In this document: positions 17,476-24,844 of the stretch, in pieces
How the letters are laid out: each line of letters begins with the position of its first letter
How positions within the stretch are numbered: position 1 is the stretch's first letter
NCBI RefSeq assembly: GCF_036347135.1
Contig: NZ_CP108938.1
Coordinates: 4,836,001 to 4,900,000 of the forward strand
From: Streptomyces sp. NBC_00775
GTDB lineage: Bacteria > Actinomycetota > Actinomycetes > Streptomycetales > Streptomycetaceae
DNA length: 64,000 nt
Direction of reading: 5' to 3'
The notes under the pieces: model-generated
Seen by the model: the letters and a program-made list of their open reading frames with translations, nothing else
Told to the model about the DNA's origin: nothing
Databases searched by the model: none
Position numbers and translations under genes: made by a program

Positions 17476-18447
17476 TCAGGGGCGGTCGCTCGCGCGGGTC
17501 ACGGTGTCGGCGAGGCAGAGGACGGCGGCGGCCAGGCCGCTGAGCAGCTGGGTGATCTCGCCGGCGTCGTGGGACGTGACGTCGCTGGGGATGTTCCTGG
17601 CGGCGTCCTCGGCGATCTTCCGCAGATCCCCCGTGCTCGGCCCGCTGGACTTGGGTTCGGGCTCTGGGGTCGGGCCTTCGCGGCGGGCTTCCACCACGTC
17701 GTCCACGGCGGTCAGCAGGCGGCCGGGGCGCTGGCCGAAGTACTCGCGGTCGCCCCAGTAGTGGCCGAGGGCGAGGCGGACCCTGCCTTCGGTCTCGTCC
17801 CAGTCGGCGTAGACCGAGTACAGCTCCTCTTCGGGGTCTGCCTCCACGAGCAGGGCCGGGGTGAGGGTCTTGCGGCCGGCCGGAACGACGGCGGTCACTA
17901 CCGGGGTGATGCCGAGCCCGTCGAGAGCGCGGTTGATGCGGTGGGCCTGGTCGACGGCGGCCAGGGTCTTGTGGGCAACGGAGGCTTCCTGGCGGCGGGC
18001 GTAGGCGCCTTCGGCGTCGGCGAGCCACTGCCGGTCGGTGCCGTTCACGGCGGGTTCCCTTCCGTCGCCGTGGAAGGTGTCTGGCGCGGCCGGGGCGTCG
18101 GGGGCCTCCTGCCAGGTCCACTCGCCACCGCCGATGCCATACAGGCCCTCGGCGTCGGGCTGGATGATCGACGTGGCCGACTCGGCGCCTGCGTCGAAGT
18201 GCTGCCAGCGGACGAGGAGGACGACGACGCGGGGCTCTCCCTGGTCGGTGCCGCCGTCAATGACGTGGACGGTGTCGACGCTGTCGTAGCCGCACTCCTC
18301 AGCCACGTCCTGCGTGCGGGCGGCGATCTTGCGGACGCTGTCGAGGGTGAAGTACGGGCGGAGCCAGCGGTTCCAATCGTTGGTGGGGTCGTACTTGGCT
18401 TCGAAGGGGCCGAACGTGTGGTCGATCCAGACCCGGGTGTCGATCAC
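17476..18447 (-). CDS. Prophage protein of unknown function
   Basis: The GTG at 18447 follows AAAGGAAA. The 323-aa protein begins MIDTRVWIDHTFGPFEAKYD and has a central mixed alpha/beta region (DTVHVIDGGTDQGEPRVVVL, LLVEADPEEELYSVYADWDE) and a helical C-terminus (EITQLLSGLAAAVLCLADTV). I recognise no catalytic motif. Hairpins flank it at 17411 and 18471. Its codon use is like its neighbours. Confidence 0.6.
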   Translation of the reverse strand: MIDTRVWIDHTFGPFEAKYDPTNDWNRWLRPYFTLDSVRKIAARTQDVAEECGYDSVDTVHVIDGGTDQGEPRVVVLLVRWQHFDAGAESATSIIQPDAEGLYGIGGGEWTWQEAPDAPAAPDTFHGDGREPAVNGTDRQWLADAEGAYARRQEASVAHKTLAAVDQAHRINRALDGLGITPVVTAVVPAGRKTLTPALLVEADPEEELYSVYADWDETEGRVRLALGHYWGDREYFGQRPGRLLTAVDDVVEARREGPTPEPEPKSSGPSTGDLRKIAEDAARNIPSDVTSHDAGEITQLLSGLAAAVLCLADTVTRASDRP

Positions 18448-18470
18448 GGGTTTCCTTTCGGCGGGGAAGG

Positions 18471-18500
18471 GGCCGGGTCCCGCGGGTGCGGGGCCCGGCC
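18471..18500 (-). terminator. GC hairpin between prophage genes
   Basis: GGCCGGGTCCCGC pairs with GCGGGGCCCGGCC (one wobble position) around a 4-nt loop. Confidence 0.6.
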
Positions 18501-18518
18501 CGGTGGTGGGGGCGGGGG

Positions 18519-19091
18519 TCAGAGGTCGGAGGTGGCGGTGGCGAGCGCGTTGACGAGCGTCGCCACGGCCTCCTGGGTTCTCCCTGCGACCGCCAGCGCG
18601 GCGTACCGGTAGAGGGTCGCCGCGGCGGTGGCCGGGATCTGGTCGGCGTACTGCTCGAACGTCAGCTCGCTCTGCCGCGAGGCCCGGTGCTGGAATCCGG
18701 CGCGCAGCGCGGCCGTGGCGATGGCGTCGGCGTAGCGGACGGACCGGCGGGGCAGGTCCAGGTCCTGCGCTGCGCGGGCGAGGGACTGCCCGGCAACTGC
18801 GAAGACCTGGCGGCCGTGCGGGGCGGGGCGGCGCTGGGCACGGCAGGCGCGGCGGCGGGCGCGGACGCTGCGGATGCGGTCGACGTCGTGCAGCTGCCGG
18901 GCGGTGCGCCGGGCCTCCTCGCTGGAGGCGGCTTCCACCTCGTACGCGGACAGGCAGCTGACGTACGGGTCGCTGCGCTGCTCGTCGAAGGCGTCGCCGT
19001 TGGCGGGCTCGACGGCCACGATGCGCATCGCGTACGGCTCGTCATTGAAGACGACGAGCCAGCGGCTGTTGGGCGGGTCGAGGGTGGACAT
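18519..19091 (-). CDS. Prophage protein of unknown function
   Basis: The ATG at 19091 has CTTGGAG and a 6-nt spacer. The frame stays open upstream to an ATG at 19136 inside the TGTGGCACA element, but the ribosome site favours 19091. The 190-aa product has an N-terminal WLVVFNDEPYAMRIVAVEP segment resembling a small beta-rich domain, a strongly basic centre (VRARRRACRAQRRPAPHG) and a helical C-terminus (LYRYAALAVAGRTQEAVAT). No family recognised. Confidence 0.58.
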   Translation of the reverse strand: MSTLDPPNSRWLVVFNDEPYAMRIVAVEPANGDAFDEQRSDPYVSCLSAYEVEAASSEEARRTARQLHDVDRIRSVRARRRACRAQRRPAPHGRQVFAVAGQSLARAAQDLDLPRRSVRYADAIATAALRAGFQHRASRQSELTFEQYADQIPATAAATLYRYAALAVAGRTQEAVATLVNALATATSDL

Positions 19092-19126
19092 GCGGGACTC
19101 CAAGAGATCGGCGGTCAAACCAGAGT

Positions 19127-19135
19127 TGTGGCACA
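19127..19135. promoter_or_regulatory. Recurrent TGTGGCACA palindrome, copy 1
   Basis: The 9-bp odd palindrome TGTG-G-CACA lies 36 nt upstream of the start at 19091, in a larger conserved context (minus strand ATGTGCCACAACTCTG). Three more copies occur upstream of prophage genes at 21579, 27170 and 31597. Confidence 0.5.
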
Positions 19136-19142
19136 TGTTGGA

Positions 19143-19172
19143 GCCGGGCGGTGGGGTGTCCTGCCGCCCGGC
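19143..19172 (-). terminator. GC hairpin between prophage genes
   Basis: GCCGGGCGG and CCGCCCGGC form a perfect 9-bp stem directly after the stop at 19182. Confidence 0.6.
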
Positions 19173-19181
19173 CCGGGGGTG

Positions 19182-20276
19182 TCAGCAGGCGGTGGGGCGG
19201 GGGAAGGTGACCACGAGCGCGGTCGCGTTGTCGCGGCTCTCGTCGTGGCAACGGCCCACGGCCAGGGCCTCGGCCACCAGCGACCCCGCGGTGTCCTTCG
19301 CGTCCAGCGCGAGCTCGGCGGCTGCCTCCAGCAGGCCCGGCTCGTGGGTCTCCAGCGGGTGGTACACCCCGTCGGAGCAGAGGATGAGCTGCGCGACCAG
19401 GTCCACGTCGACCTGCGCGCTGCCGACCTCGCCCTCTTCCAGGTTGGCGGTCACCGAGTTGTGGTCCCACTCCTTGGGGGTGCGGCCGGCGTCCAGCAGT
19501 TCCTGCGCGTAGTTGTGGTCCTTCGTCAGCTGGTGGAGACCTGCGATGTGGGAGAGCCGGTAGGCGCGGGCGTCGCCGGACCAGGCCAGCCGCAGCGCGG
19601 GGTCGCCGTGGTGGTAGACGGCGACGACTGCGACCGCGCCCGGATCCATGGGGTGCCAGCGCCGCGCCCCTGATCGGGCGAGGATCTGGGCGCGGATCTG
19701 GGCGATCGCGTCGGCCGGGTCGCCCGAGAGGGCGGCTTCGCGGGCCAGCGCGGGCGCCCACCGGCGGACGTGGGCCTGCACGTCCGCCTCGTCGCCGATG
19801 CCGTCGAGGACGACGAACGCCCACCGGCCGCTGGCGTTGTCGCGGCGTACGGCGTACGTGTCGCACTGCAGGTCGCGGGTGCCGATGTCCTGGGCGGCGG
19901 ACACCGCGGGGCCGCCGTCGACGACGCTCGCCGCGCGTTGCAGGCTCGCCCAGTGTGCGACCAGTTCGGCGCTCGCGGCCGGGAGTGGCTGCAGCAGGCC
20001 GTCGCCATCCGGCGCCCCGGTGACGATGACGGGGCCGCGCAGGTCCGGGCCGGGCCCGCCGGCGAGGTCGTGCCAGGTGCTGAGCGCGACCTGGTTGCGG
20101 GGGCGCTGGTGTGCGTTGGGGTTGGCGTGGACGGTCAGGTGGCGGCCGAGCCGCCAGGCGCTGGCCGGGCCGTCGAGTTCGGCGGCGATCGCCCTGTGCT
20201 GGCGATCGGCGTCGTCGGCCAGGGGGAAGTCCTCGATGTGGCCGCCTGGCTCGACGTACAGGGCTTCGGTGTTCAC
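19182..20276 (-). CDS. DUF3846-PP2C fusion: phage-borne Ser/Thr phosphatase-like protein
   Basis: The GTG at 20276 follows AAAGGACCACC. The 364-aa product has two parts. Residues 1-105 resemble DUF3846 (ALYVEPGGHIEDFPLAD ... LRGPVIVTGAPDGDGLLQPL). Residues 120-360 form a PP2C-type phosphatase: DIGTRDLQCD, VVLDGIGDEAD (metal D158), AWSGDARAYRL, LILCSDGVYHPLE (D302) and SRDNATALVV (D349). The usual R-x2-N-x-D of motif 1 is R-D-L-Q-C-D here, but all main metal ligands are kept. PP2C enzymes remove phosphate from Ser/Thr and counter the abundant Streptomyces kinases. A second DUF3846 gene lies just upstream. Function in the phage is unknown. Confidence 0.78.
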   Translation of the reverse strand: MNTEALYVEPGGHIEDFPLADDADRQHRAIAAELDGPASAWRLGRHLTVHANPNAHQRPRNQVALSTWHDLAGGPGPDLRGPVIVTGAPDGDGLLQPLPAASAELVAHWASLQRAASVVDGGPAVSAAQDIGTRDLQCDTYAVRRDNASGRWAFVVLDGIGDEADVQAHVRRWAPALAREAALSGDPADAIAQIRAQILARSGARRWHPMDPGAVAVVAVYHHGDPALRLAWSGDARAYRLSHIAGLHQLTKDHNYAQELLDAGRTPKEWDHNSVTANLEEGEVGSAQVDVDLVAQLILCSDGVYHPLETHEPGLLEAAAELALDAKDTAGSLVAEALAVGRCHDESRDNATALVVTFPRPTAC

Positions 20277-20337
20277 GGTGGTCCTTTCTGATGCGGGGGG
20301 GGCGGGCGCGCGGTGGGGCACGGCCGTGGGCGGACGG

Positions 20338-20727
20338 TCAGACGGAAGGGGTGTAGCGGGACTTGAGGGCGTCCATGACCTGCGGCAGGACCTCGTGCAG
20401 CGGCTCGGGCATGTCGGTGTGGTGACGGGAGTCGTCCAGGGCGCCCAGCAGGACGACTGGCCCGTACAGGGGGTACGGCAGCTGCGTGAGGTAGAGGGCA
20501 TTGACCAGCGAGGTCGCGTACAGGTTCTCCGGCTTGGTGAGCGCACCGTCGGCGTCGACGGCCACCGCCAGGCGGCGGTTGCCCTCGGGGCGGGCGTAGT
20601 GGGCGATCTCGACCCAGCCGTCGACCTGCTTGCGCAGCGCCTCCACCAGGCCGGTGGCGGCAGGCAGCTGTATGTCGGTGAGGGTGCCGTCGGGGTCGAG
20701 GCGGACGCCGCGAATGGTCTTGCTCAT
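20338..20727 (-). CDS. DUF3846 family prophage protein
   Basis: The ATG at 20727 has GGGAG 5 nt upstream. The 129-aa product has the domain's late signature LYATSLVNALYLTQLPYPLY followed by GPVVLLGALDD, and an early strand pair VRLDPDGTLTDIQLP. DUF3846 proteins are common in actinophages and lack an assigned function. The next gene downstream carries the same domain fused to a phosphatase, so the two may have arisen by duplication. Confidence 0.68.
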   Translation of the reverse strand: MSKTIRGVRLDPDGTLTDIQLPAATGLVEALRKQVDGWVEIAHYARPEGNRRLAVAVDADGALTKPENLYATSLVNALYLTQLPYPLYGPVVLLGALDDSRHHTDMPEPLHEVLPQVMDALKSRYTPSV

Positions 20728-20752
20728 GGCTTCTCCCAGTCGGGTGGGGGGT

Positions 20753-20777
20753 GGGGGCCGCCGCGGTGGCGGCCCCC
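20753..20777 (-). terminator. GC hairpin between prophage genes
   Basis: GGGGGCCGCC and GGCGGCCCCC form a perfect 10-bp stem around GCGGT. Confidence 0.65.
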
Positions 20778-20785
20778 GGGGCGAG

Positions 20786-21157
20786 TCAGAACGGGCGGAA
20801 CTGCAGCGCAAGTTCGGTGAACAGTTGGCGGCCGATGTGCATCGCGAAGCCGGTAGAGAACTCATCCCGCTCGGCGCGGGCGGCCATCTCCACGAGGCAC
20901 TTCAGGAGCACCTCGGGCATGCAGGCGATCCACGCGTGCAAGGCCTGGCCGTAGCCCGCCGCCCGCCAGGTGGCGGTCAGGACCTGGTCGACGGTGATCG
21001 CGGCCTGGCCAGCGGCGTCGACGGTGAGGCCGAAACGCTCGGCGAGCAGGGCCTGCAGGTGCGGGCCCTCGAGGACGTCGGCGAGACGTTCGACCACCTG
21101 GCCGGTGGTGAGGGTGTACGGGGCGGCGAGATGGTCGGTGCGAGGGGTGCTGCTCAT
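20786..21157 (-). CDS. Small prophage protein of unknown function
   Basis: The ATG at 21157 has CTTGGAG and a 6-nt spacer. The 123-aa product is mostly helical (TTGQVVERLADVLEGPHLQA, LLKCLVEMAARAERDEFSTG) with a conserved-looking middle, ATWRAAGYGQALHAWIACMP. No domain recognised. It sits between hairpins at 20753 and 21195. Confidence 0.58.
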   Translation of the reverse strand: MSSTPRTDHLAAPYTLTTGQVVERLADVLEGPHLQALLAERFGLTVDAAGQAAITVDQVLTATWRAAGYGQALHAWIACMPEVLLKCLVEMAARAERDEFSTGFAMHIGRQLFTELALQFRPF

Positions 21158-21194
21158 GGCTTCCTCCAAGAGGCCGTGGTCGTGCGGGAACAGC

Positions 21195-21228
21195 ACCGGC
21201 CGCCCACCTGGGCGGGTGGGCGGCCGGT
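21195..21228 (-). terminator. GC hairpin between prophage genes
   Basis: ACCGGCCGCCCACC and its complement form a perfect 14-bp stem with a 6-nt loop, just after the stop at 21238. Confidence 0.7.
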
Positions 21229-21237
21229 GAAGCGGGG

Positions 21238-21519
21238 TCACGCGAACCAGATGTTCCGGTACGCCTCCAGTCGCTCCAGGGCAGCCGAGAACTTCTGGGT
21301 TCTGGTCTGGGTGAAGCTCGCCGTGTCGATCGGGCCGTGGTCGGGGTGGATGTGCTGGAACGTGACCTTGGCCTCGCCAACCTCCTGCCACTGGCAGGTG
21401 ATCTTCAGGACGGCCAGGTCGTTGGCGTAGCGGACGTAGAGGCTGTCGCCGATGGTGGCGATGACGCTGTCTTCGTCTTCGCCGAGACAGGCGGCGAACT
21501 GGTTCAGCAGAGCATTCAC
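21238..21519 (-). CDS. Small prophage protein of unknown function
   Basis: The GTG at 21519 has CTTGGAG and a 6-nt spacer. The 93-aa product begins MNALLNQFAACLGEDEDSVI and has a two-strand beta core (SLYVRYANDLAVLKITCQW, AKVTFQHIHPD) before a C-terminal helix. The frame extends upstream to the TGTGGCACA element, but the ribosome site fixes the start here. No family recognised. Confidence 0.55.
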   Translation of the reverse strand: MNALLNQFAACLGEDEDSVIATIGDSLYVRYANDLAVLKITCQWQEVGEAKVTFQHIHPDHGPIDTASFTQTRTQKFSAALERLEAYRNIWFA

Positions 21520-21578
21520 GGGCTTCTCCAAGAGGTCGTCGATCGAGGGCGTCCAGCATTGCGGGACCGGTCGAAAGT

Positions 21579-21587
21579 TGTGGCACA
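21579..21587. promoter_or_regulatory. Recurrent TGTGGCACA palindrome, copy 2
   Basis: This copy lies 60 nt upstream of the start at 21519, with the flanking minus-strand context TGTGCCACAACTTT. Confidence 0.5.
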
Positions 21588-21621
21588 CATCGGGGGCCCG
21601 GTGGCCGGACCGCTCGCTGCA

Positions 21622-21741
21622 CTAGCAGCCGGACGCACCCCGGATTCCGTCGGCGGCCCTGACGGCCAGCCACTTGCCGAACGCCGAGTCCTCGAACTCG
21701 GCGTCGCCAGCGCGGGCCTCACTCCCGTTCCCGCTCTCCAT
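21622..21741 (-). CDS. 39-aa acidic small protein, first gene after promoter P2
   Basis: An ATG at 21741 follows a near-perfect ribosome site (AAGGAGG, 6-nt spacer) and the frame ends at a TAG after 39 codons. The product starts MESGNGSEARAGDAEFEDSA and continues FGKWLAVRAADGIRGASGC. It is the first reading frame downstream of promoter P2. It is too short for homology by eye and I assign no function. The ribosome site and position are the grounds for calling it. Confidence 0.5.
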   Translation of the reverse strand: MESGNGSEARAGDAEFEDSAFGKWLAVRAADGIRGASGC

Positions 21742-21792
21742 GGCACGCCTCCTTGACGATGGACCGGGGGGGGCTTTCCCCGCCTTGTCCTC

Positions 21793-22470
21793 TTATTCTA
21801 TCTGCCTTTCTTGGGTGGGGCAAGAAAAATCTCCACGTTTGCCCAGGTCGGGGGCTTGCAGACGAGGGTTACGCTCCGGCCAGGGCACCGCGTCAAGGGC
21901 CCGGCGGTGCGAGTCCGGCACCACCGTCAGCGGCCAGCCCGCCCAGTGCAGGCCCATCGCGGCGAGGATGAACGCGTCCGCCTTGTCGTAGCGGCCCGGC
22001 CCGTCGCACTCCAGGCCGTACCGCTCGGCGACCGCGTCGCGCACCATGCCCTTGGCGATGCGGGCCCGCTTCTCCTTCGGGTGGTCCTTGGCCGGGTTGG
22101 CGCTGCCCGTGGCGTAGATGGTGCGCGAGTGCGGGTTGACCACCGCATACGGAATCTGCCGCTCCCACAGGTCCTGGGTGAGGATCCACCACAGGCCCGC
22201 CAGCTCGTGATGCCCGGCCTGCCCGCCCCGCCCGTACGCCGCTCCTTCGATCACCACCAGGTCCGCGAGGCGGGTGCGCTCGCGGACCTCCTCGCGCAGC
22301 CACCGCAGCCGGTGGTGCCCCTTGCCCTTGCAGCGCAGCGCGTCGGCCCAGCCGTCACCGGCGATGCCCGTGCACGTCAGCGACGAGTCCACGCCGATCA
22401 CCAGCGGGGGCCCCGCGGTCGGCACCGCCACGGCGGCGGGCTCCAGGACGAGGGCTGTCTGCAGGTGCAC
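21793..22470 (-). CDS. RuvC-like Holliday-junction resolvase
   Basis: The 225-aa product starts at the GTG at 22470, with GGAAGGAA upstream. It has the RNase H-like resolvase pattern: VIGVDSSLTCTGIA (D28), LVVIEGAAYG (E75) and a late RYDKADAFILA offering the last acidic residues. Phages use such enzymes to resolve branched replication or recombination intermediates before packaging. The 3' end of the gene contains promoter P2, which reads out of it toward the next block. Length and motif order agree with RuvC-like phage enzymes. Confidence 0.75.
   Translation of the reverse strand: MHLQTALVLEPAAVAVPTAGPPLVIGVDSSLTCTGIAGDGWADALRCKGKGHHRLRWLREEVRERTRLADLVVIEGAAYGRGGQAGHHELAGLWWILTQDLWERQIPYAVVNPHSRTIYATGSANPAKDHPKEKRARIAKGMVRDAVAERYGLECDGPGRYDKADAFILAAMGLHWAGWPLTVVPDSHRRALDAVPWPERNPRLQAPDLGKRGDFSCPTQERQIE
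21795..21823 (-). promoter_or_regulatory. Prophage early promoter P2
   Basis: Minus strand: -35 TTGCCC (21823-21818), a 17-nt spacer, -10 TAGAAT (21800-21795), then AAGAGGA. It lies within the last codons of the RuvC-like gene and serves the block starting with the 39-aa ORF. Confidence 0.7.
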
Positions 22471-22548
22471 GGGGTGTGTTCCTTCCGGGGCTGGTGGGGC
22501 CGCGCCCGCAAGGGGTGGTCACCGCAGGCGCGGCCCGGTCTTCGGGGG

Positions 22549-23007
22549 TTAGTGCGGGTGCTGGGCGGGCTTCTCGCTGTCGGCGGCCAGCTCCTGCAGG
22601 GCGACGCACGCCAGGTGGGCGACATCGCCGACCAGCGCGACTACGGAGTGCTCGAAGTCGTCGGCGCTGGCGCTGGCCGCCGCGAGGTACAGGGCCTGGC
22701 AGGTCGGCATGTCGCCGTTGGCGTAGGCAGTGATGAACCGCAGGGAGAAGGCGTGCGCCGGGTGCTGGGGGCCGTCGGCCGGGTCGGGTGCGGCCAGCGC
22801 CCACAGGCCCTCCGGGCTGGGGTGCCCGTACAAGCGGACGAGGGTCTGGCGTGCGGCCTCGGCGAACGCGCAGCACACGCCGTACATCTGCTCACCGGTG
22901 CTGGCTGCGGCTATCTCGCCCATCACCTGCACCGTCCGGTCGTGGTCGCCGTTGACGGCGTGCTGCAGGACGTCCATGACCAGCTGGGCGCGACGGGGGG
23001 TGTCCAC
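22549..23007 (-). CDS. Prophage protein of unknown function
   Basis: The GTG at 23007 lies downstream of AAGGAG with a rather long spacer. The 152-aa product is helical throughout (RAQLVMDVLQHAVNGDHDRT, HSVVALVGDVAHLACVALQE), suggesting a TPR-like fold. A hairpin lies in the leader at 23046-23082. No family recognised. Confidence 0.55.
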   Translation of the reverse strand: MDTPRRAQLVMDVLQHAVNGDHDRTVQVMGEIAAASTGEQMYGVCCAFAEAARQTLVRLYGHPSPEGLWALAAPDPADGPQHPAHAFSLRFITAYANGDMPTCQALYLAAASASADDFEHSVVALVGDVAHLACVALQELAADSEKPAQHPH

Positions 23008-23045
23008 GATGGATCTGCTCCTTGAAGAAGGGGGTGGGTGGTGGG

Positions 23046-23082
23046 GGCCGCGCCCGCGGGGATGGTCACCGCGGGCGCGGCC
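23046..23082 (-). terminator. GC hairpin between prophage genes
   Basis: GGCCGCGCCCGCGG and its complement form a perfect 14-bp stem, just after the stop at 23098. A similar imperfect structure lies at about 22499-22540. Confidence 0.65.
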
Positions 23083-23097
23083 CGGATCGGGGAACGG

Positions 23098-23640
23098 TCA
23101 GTCGGTGACGCGGTAGGGGTGTCCGACCTGCGGCTCGGGCCCGCCGACACCGGCGTAGTGCGGGTGTCGGCATTCGGCGGTCGTGACGTGCGCGCCGGTG
23201 TGGGCCTCGCAGCACACGCGGGCCGAGGGAGCGTCCGCGTCGTGCTCGGGCGGGAGCAGGCCGAGGCTCGCGACCCATGCGCGGCCGCCGGACGCCCACG
23301 CCACCGCGTGCAGGGCGAGGCGTCTGTTCGCCTCGTCCAGCGAGTCGAGGTTGGCCAGGGACAGGGCGTGACGTCCGGTCAGGACGCAGGCCAGGCGCAG
23401 GACCTGCCACTCCGACAGGGTTCCGATCAGCTGGCCGTCGCCGGCGGACAGGCATGCGGAGGCCACCAGCCGCCAGGCGATGCGGGACTGGCCGTCGCCG
23501 TCGTTGTGGATCAGTCGGGTGCGCTCCAGCTCGGGCAGCCAGTGGCCTTGCGAGGCCAGCAGCCACACGGCGGCTTCTTCCTGCCACGATCCGGCGGCGC
23601 GTTCTCCCAGGCGGGCGGCGAGGGCGGTGATGTGGTTCAC
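23098..23640 (-). CDS. Prophage protein of unknown function
   Basis: The GTG at 23640 has CTTGGAG and a 6-nt spacer. The 180-aa product is helical (WQVLRLACVLTGRHALSLAN, LDEANRRLALHAVAWASGG) and ends in a Cys/His-rich tail (VCCEAHTGAHVTTAECRHPH) that could bind zinc. No family recognised. Confidence 0.55.
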   Translation of the reverse strand: MNHITALAARLGERAAGSWQEEAAVWLLASQGHWLPELERTRLIHNDGDGQSRIAWRLVASACLSAGDGQLIGTLSEWQVLRLACVLTGRHALSLANLDSLDEANRRLALHAVAWASGGRAWVASLGLLPPEHDADAPSARVCCEAHTGAHVTTAECRHPHYAGVGGPEPQVGHPYRVTD

Positions 23641-23665
23641 GAATGTCTCCAAGAGGTGTTGTCGG

Positions 23666-23845
23666 TCAGGTGCGGGGTTTGGGCAGGTGGCCGACGTGCC
23701 AGCCGCCGCAGGCGCGGTTGCGGCACAGGTAGGTGGTCAGGCGCACGCCGCCTTTGGCGATCAGCCGGCCGCGGTGGTCCTCGGCCTCTTCGCGGGTGTC
23801 GTGGCGGCGCTTGCCGGTACAGGCGCGGCCCTTGGTGCGGATCAC
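23666..23845 (-). CDS. Small zinc-binding-like prophage protein
   Basis: The GTG at 23845 overlaps the upstream stop as GTGA, which decides the start. The 59-aa product has C-x3-RH (CTGKRRHDTREEAEDH) and then YLCRNRACGGWHVGH, a small C-x4-C ... H-x2-H ribbon often seen in actinophage proteins. Nucleic-acid binding is plausible. A longer frame upstream of this start is a shadow of the preceding gene. Confidence 0.6.
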   Translation of the reverse strand: MIRTKGRACTGKRRHDTREEAEDHRGRLIAKGGVRLTTYLCRNRACGGWHVGHLPKPRT

Positions 23846-24351
23846 CGCACGCCCACCGGGGCGGTATCGACGCTCCTGCAGCCGGGGCAGCGGAGGGCGG
23901 GCGTCTCCCAGTGGGCGGAGTCGGCGACGCCGACGATCAGGCCGCCGCAGGCGGCCACCGCCCCGTCTTTGCCGCGGTCCCGCTTGTGGACGCCGCTGCC
24001 GGTGCCGGTGCGCCACACCCATTCGCCGCGCAGGCTCACGCAGTTGACTTCGACGGGGGCCGCGCCGATACGGTCGGTCATGGTGTGGGACAGCTCGCCG
24101 GGGCGGCTGGTGGTCCGGGGGGCGCCGAACTCGGTGGCGCCGATGGCCTTCGCCCACTGCTCGAACAGGCCGTCGCCGGGGTGGTACAGGAACACGCGCA
24201 GGCCGAGCGGGTCGTCGCCGGTGGCGACGCCGAGGTGGTCGACCTCGATGCTGTCGGCGGCCAGGCCGGGGTGGGCGCTGGCCAGGACGACACCGGCGAT
24301 CATCGGCTGCAGGGCCTGGCGCAGCGGGCGCGGGGTGGTGGGGTGGGGCAT
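23842..24351 (-). CDS. Prophage protein of unknown function
   Basis: The ATG at 24351 has TTGGAG with a 5-nt spacer. The 169-aa product contains a beta-rich middle (SIEVDHLGVATGDDPLGLRV, APVEVNCVSLRGEWVWRTG) and a late Cys pair (LRCPGCRS). It is translationally coupled to the small zinc-binding-like gene. No family recognised. Confidence 0.58.
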   Translation of the reverse strand: MPHPTTPRPLRQALQPMIAGVVLASAHPGLAADSIEVDHLGVATGDDPLGLRVFLYHPGDGLFEQWAKAIGATEFGAPRTTSRPGELSHTMTDRIGAAPVEVNCVSLRGEWVWRTGTGSGVHKRDRGKDGAVAACGGLIVGVADSAHWETPALRCPGCRSVDTAPVGVR

Positions 24352-24374
24352 GGTCTCTCCAAGGGCGGGGAAGG

Positions 24375-24399
24375 GCCCGCCCCCGGACTGGGGGCGGGC
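24375..24399 (-). terminator. GC hairpin between prophage genes
   Basis: GCCCGCCCCC and GGGGGCGGGC form a perfect 10-bp stem around GGACT. Confidence 0.65.
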
Positions 24400-24406
24400 G
24401 GGTCGG

Positions 24407-24844
24407 TCAGGTGGTGGCGAAGTCGAGCTGAAGCTGCTTGGGCTCCTTGGCCTTCTCGGCCTTGCGGCGCGCGGTCATCTCGCGCGCGGCCTGGCGGCAG
24501 GACAGGCAGGGGCGTTCGCCATGGCGGGTGTGGTCCTTGGCTCCGGCCTCGGTGCCGCAGGAGGCGCGCAGCTTCGGCTCGGCCAGCTCCTCCTCGCTGA
24601 CGTCGTCGAGGGAGGCGATGACTTCGCCGTTGCACCACAGGCGTCCGCCGGCGATGCCGTCGAACTTGGCCTGGGCCGGTTTGACGGTGGCGATGCACAC
24701 GGCGCGGAACGGGCACGGCCCGCACGTGGCGAGCTGGTACCCGAGCAGGCGCTTGAGGTCGGCTCCGGTGTTCCAGTCGTCCTCGGTGACGGTGAAGCCG
24801 TCCCGGCCGCGACAGGGCGCGTGAAGGGCCCACCCGCCAGTCAC
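24407..24844 (-). CDS. WhiB-like iron-sulfur protein
   Basis: The GTG at 24844 overlaps the methylase stop as GTGA. The 145-aa product carries C11-x29-C41-x2-C44-x5-C50, the WhiB-type [4Fe-4S] ligand pattern, followed by FDGIAGGRLW in place of the usual G(V/I)WGG turn (W to A). Wbl proteins act with the primary sigma factor as regulators in actinobacteria and are carried by several actinophages. A C-terminal half with CGTEAGAKDHTRHGERPCLS and a basic helix may bind DNA. Because the turn is altered, sigma-factor contact may differ from host WhiB proteins. Confidence 0.65.
   Translation of the reverse strand: MTGGWALHAPCRGRDGFTVTEDDWNTGADLKRLLGYQLATCGPCPFRAVCIATVKPAQAKFDGIAGGRLWCNGEVIASLDDVSEEELAEPKLRASCGTEAGAKDHTRHGERPCLSCRQAAREMTARRKAEKAKEPKQLQLDFATT

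Noticed and set aside
21811..23025. A 404-codon plus-strand ORF opposite the RuvC-like gene
   Set aside because: No domain, no start context; the opposite strand has the resolvase catalytic residues.
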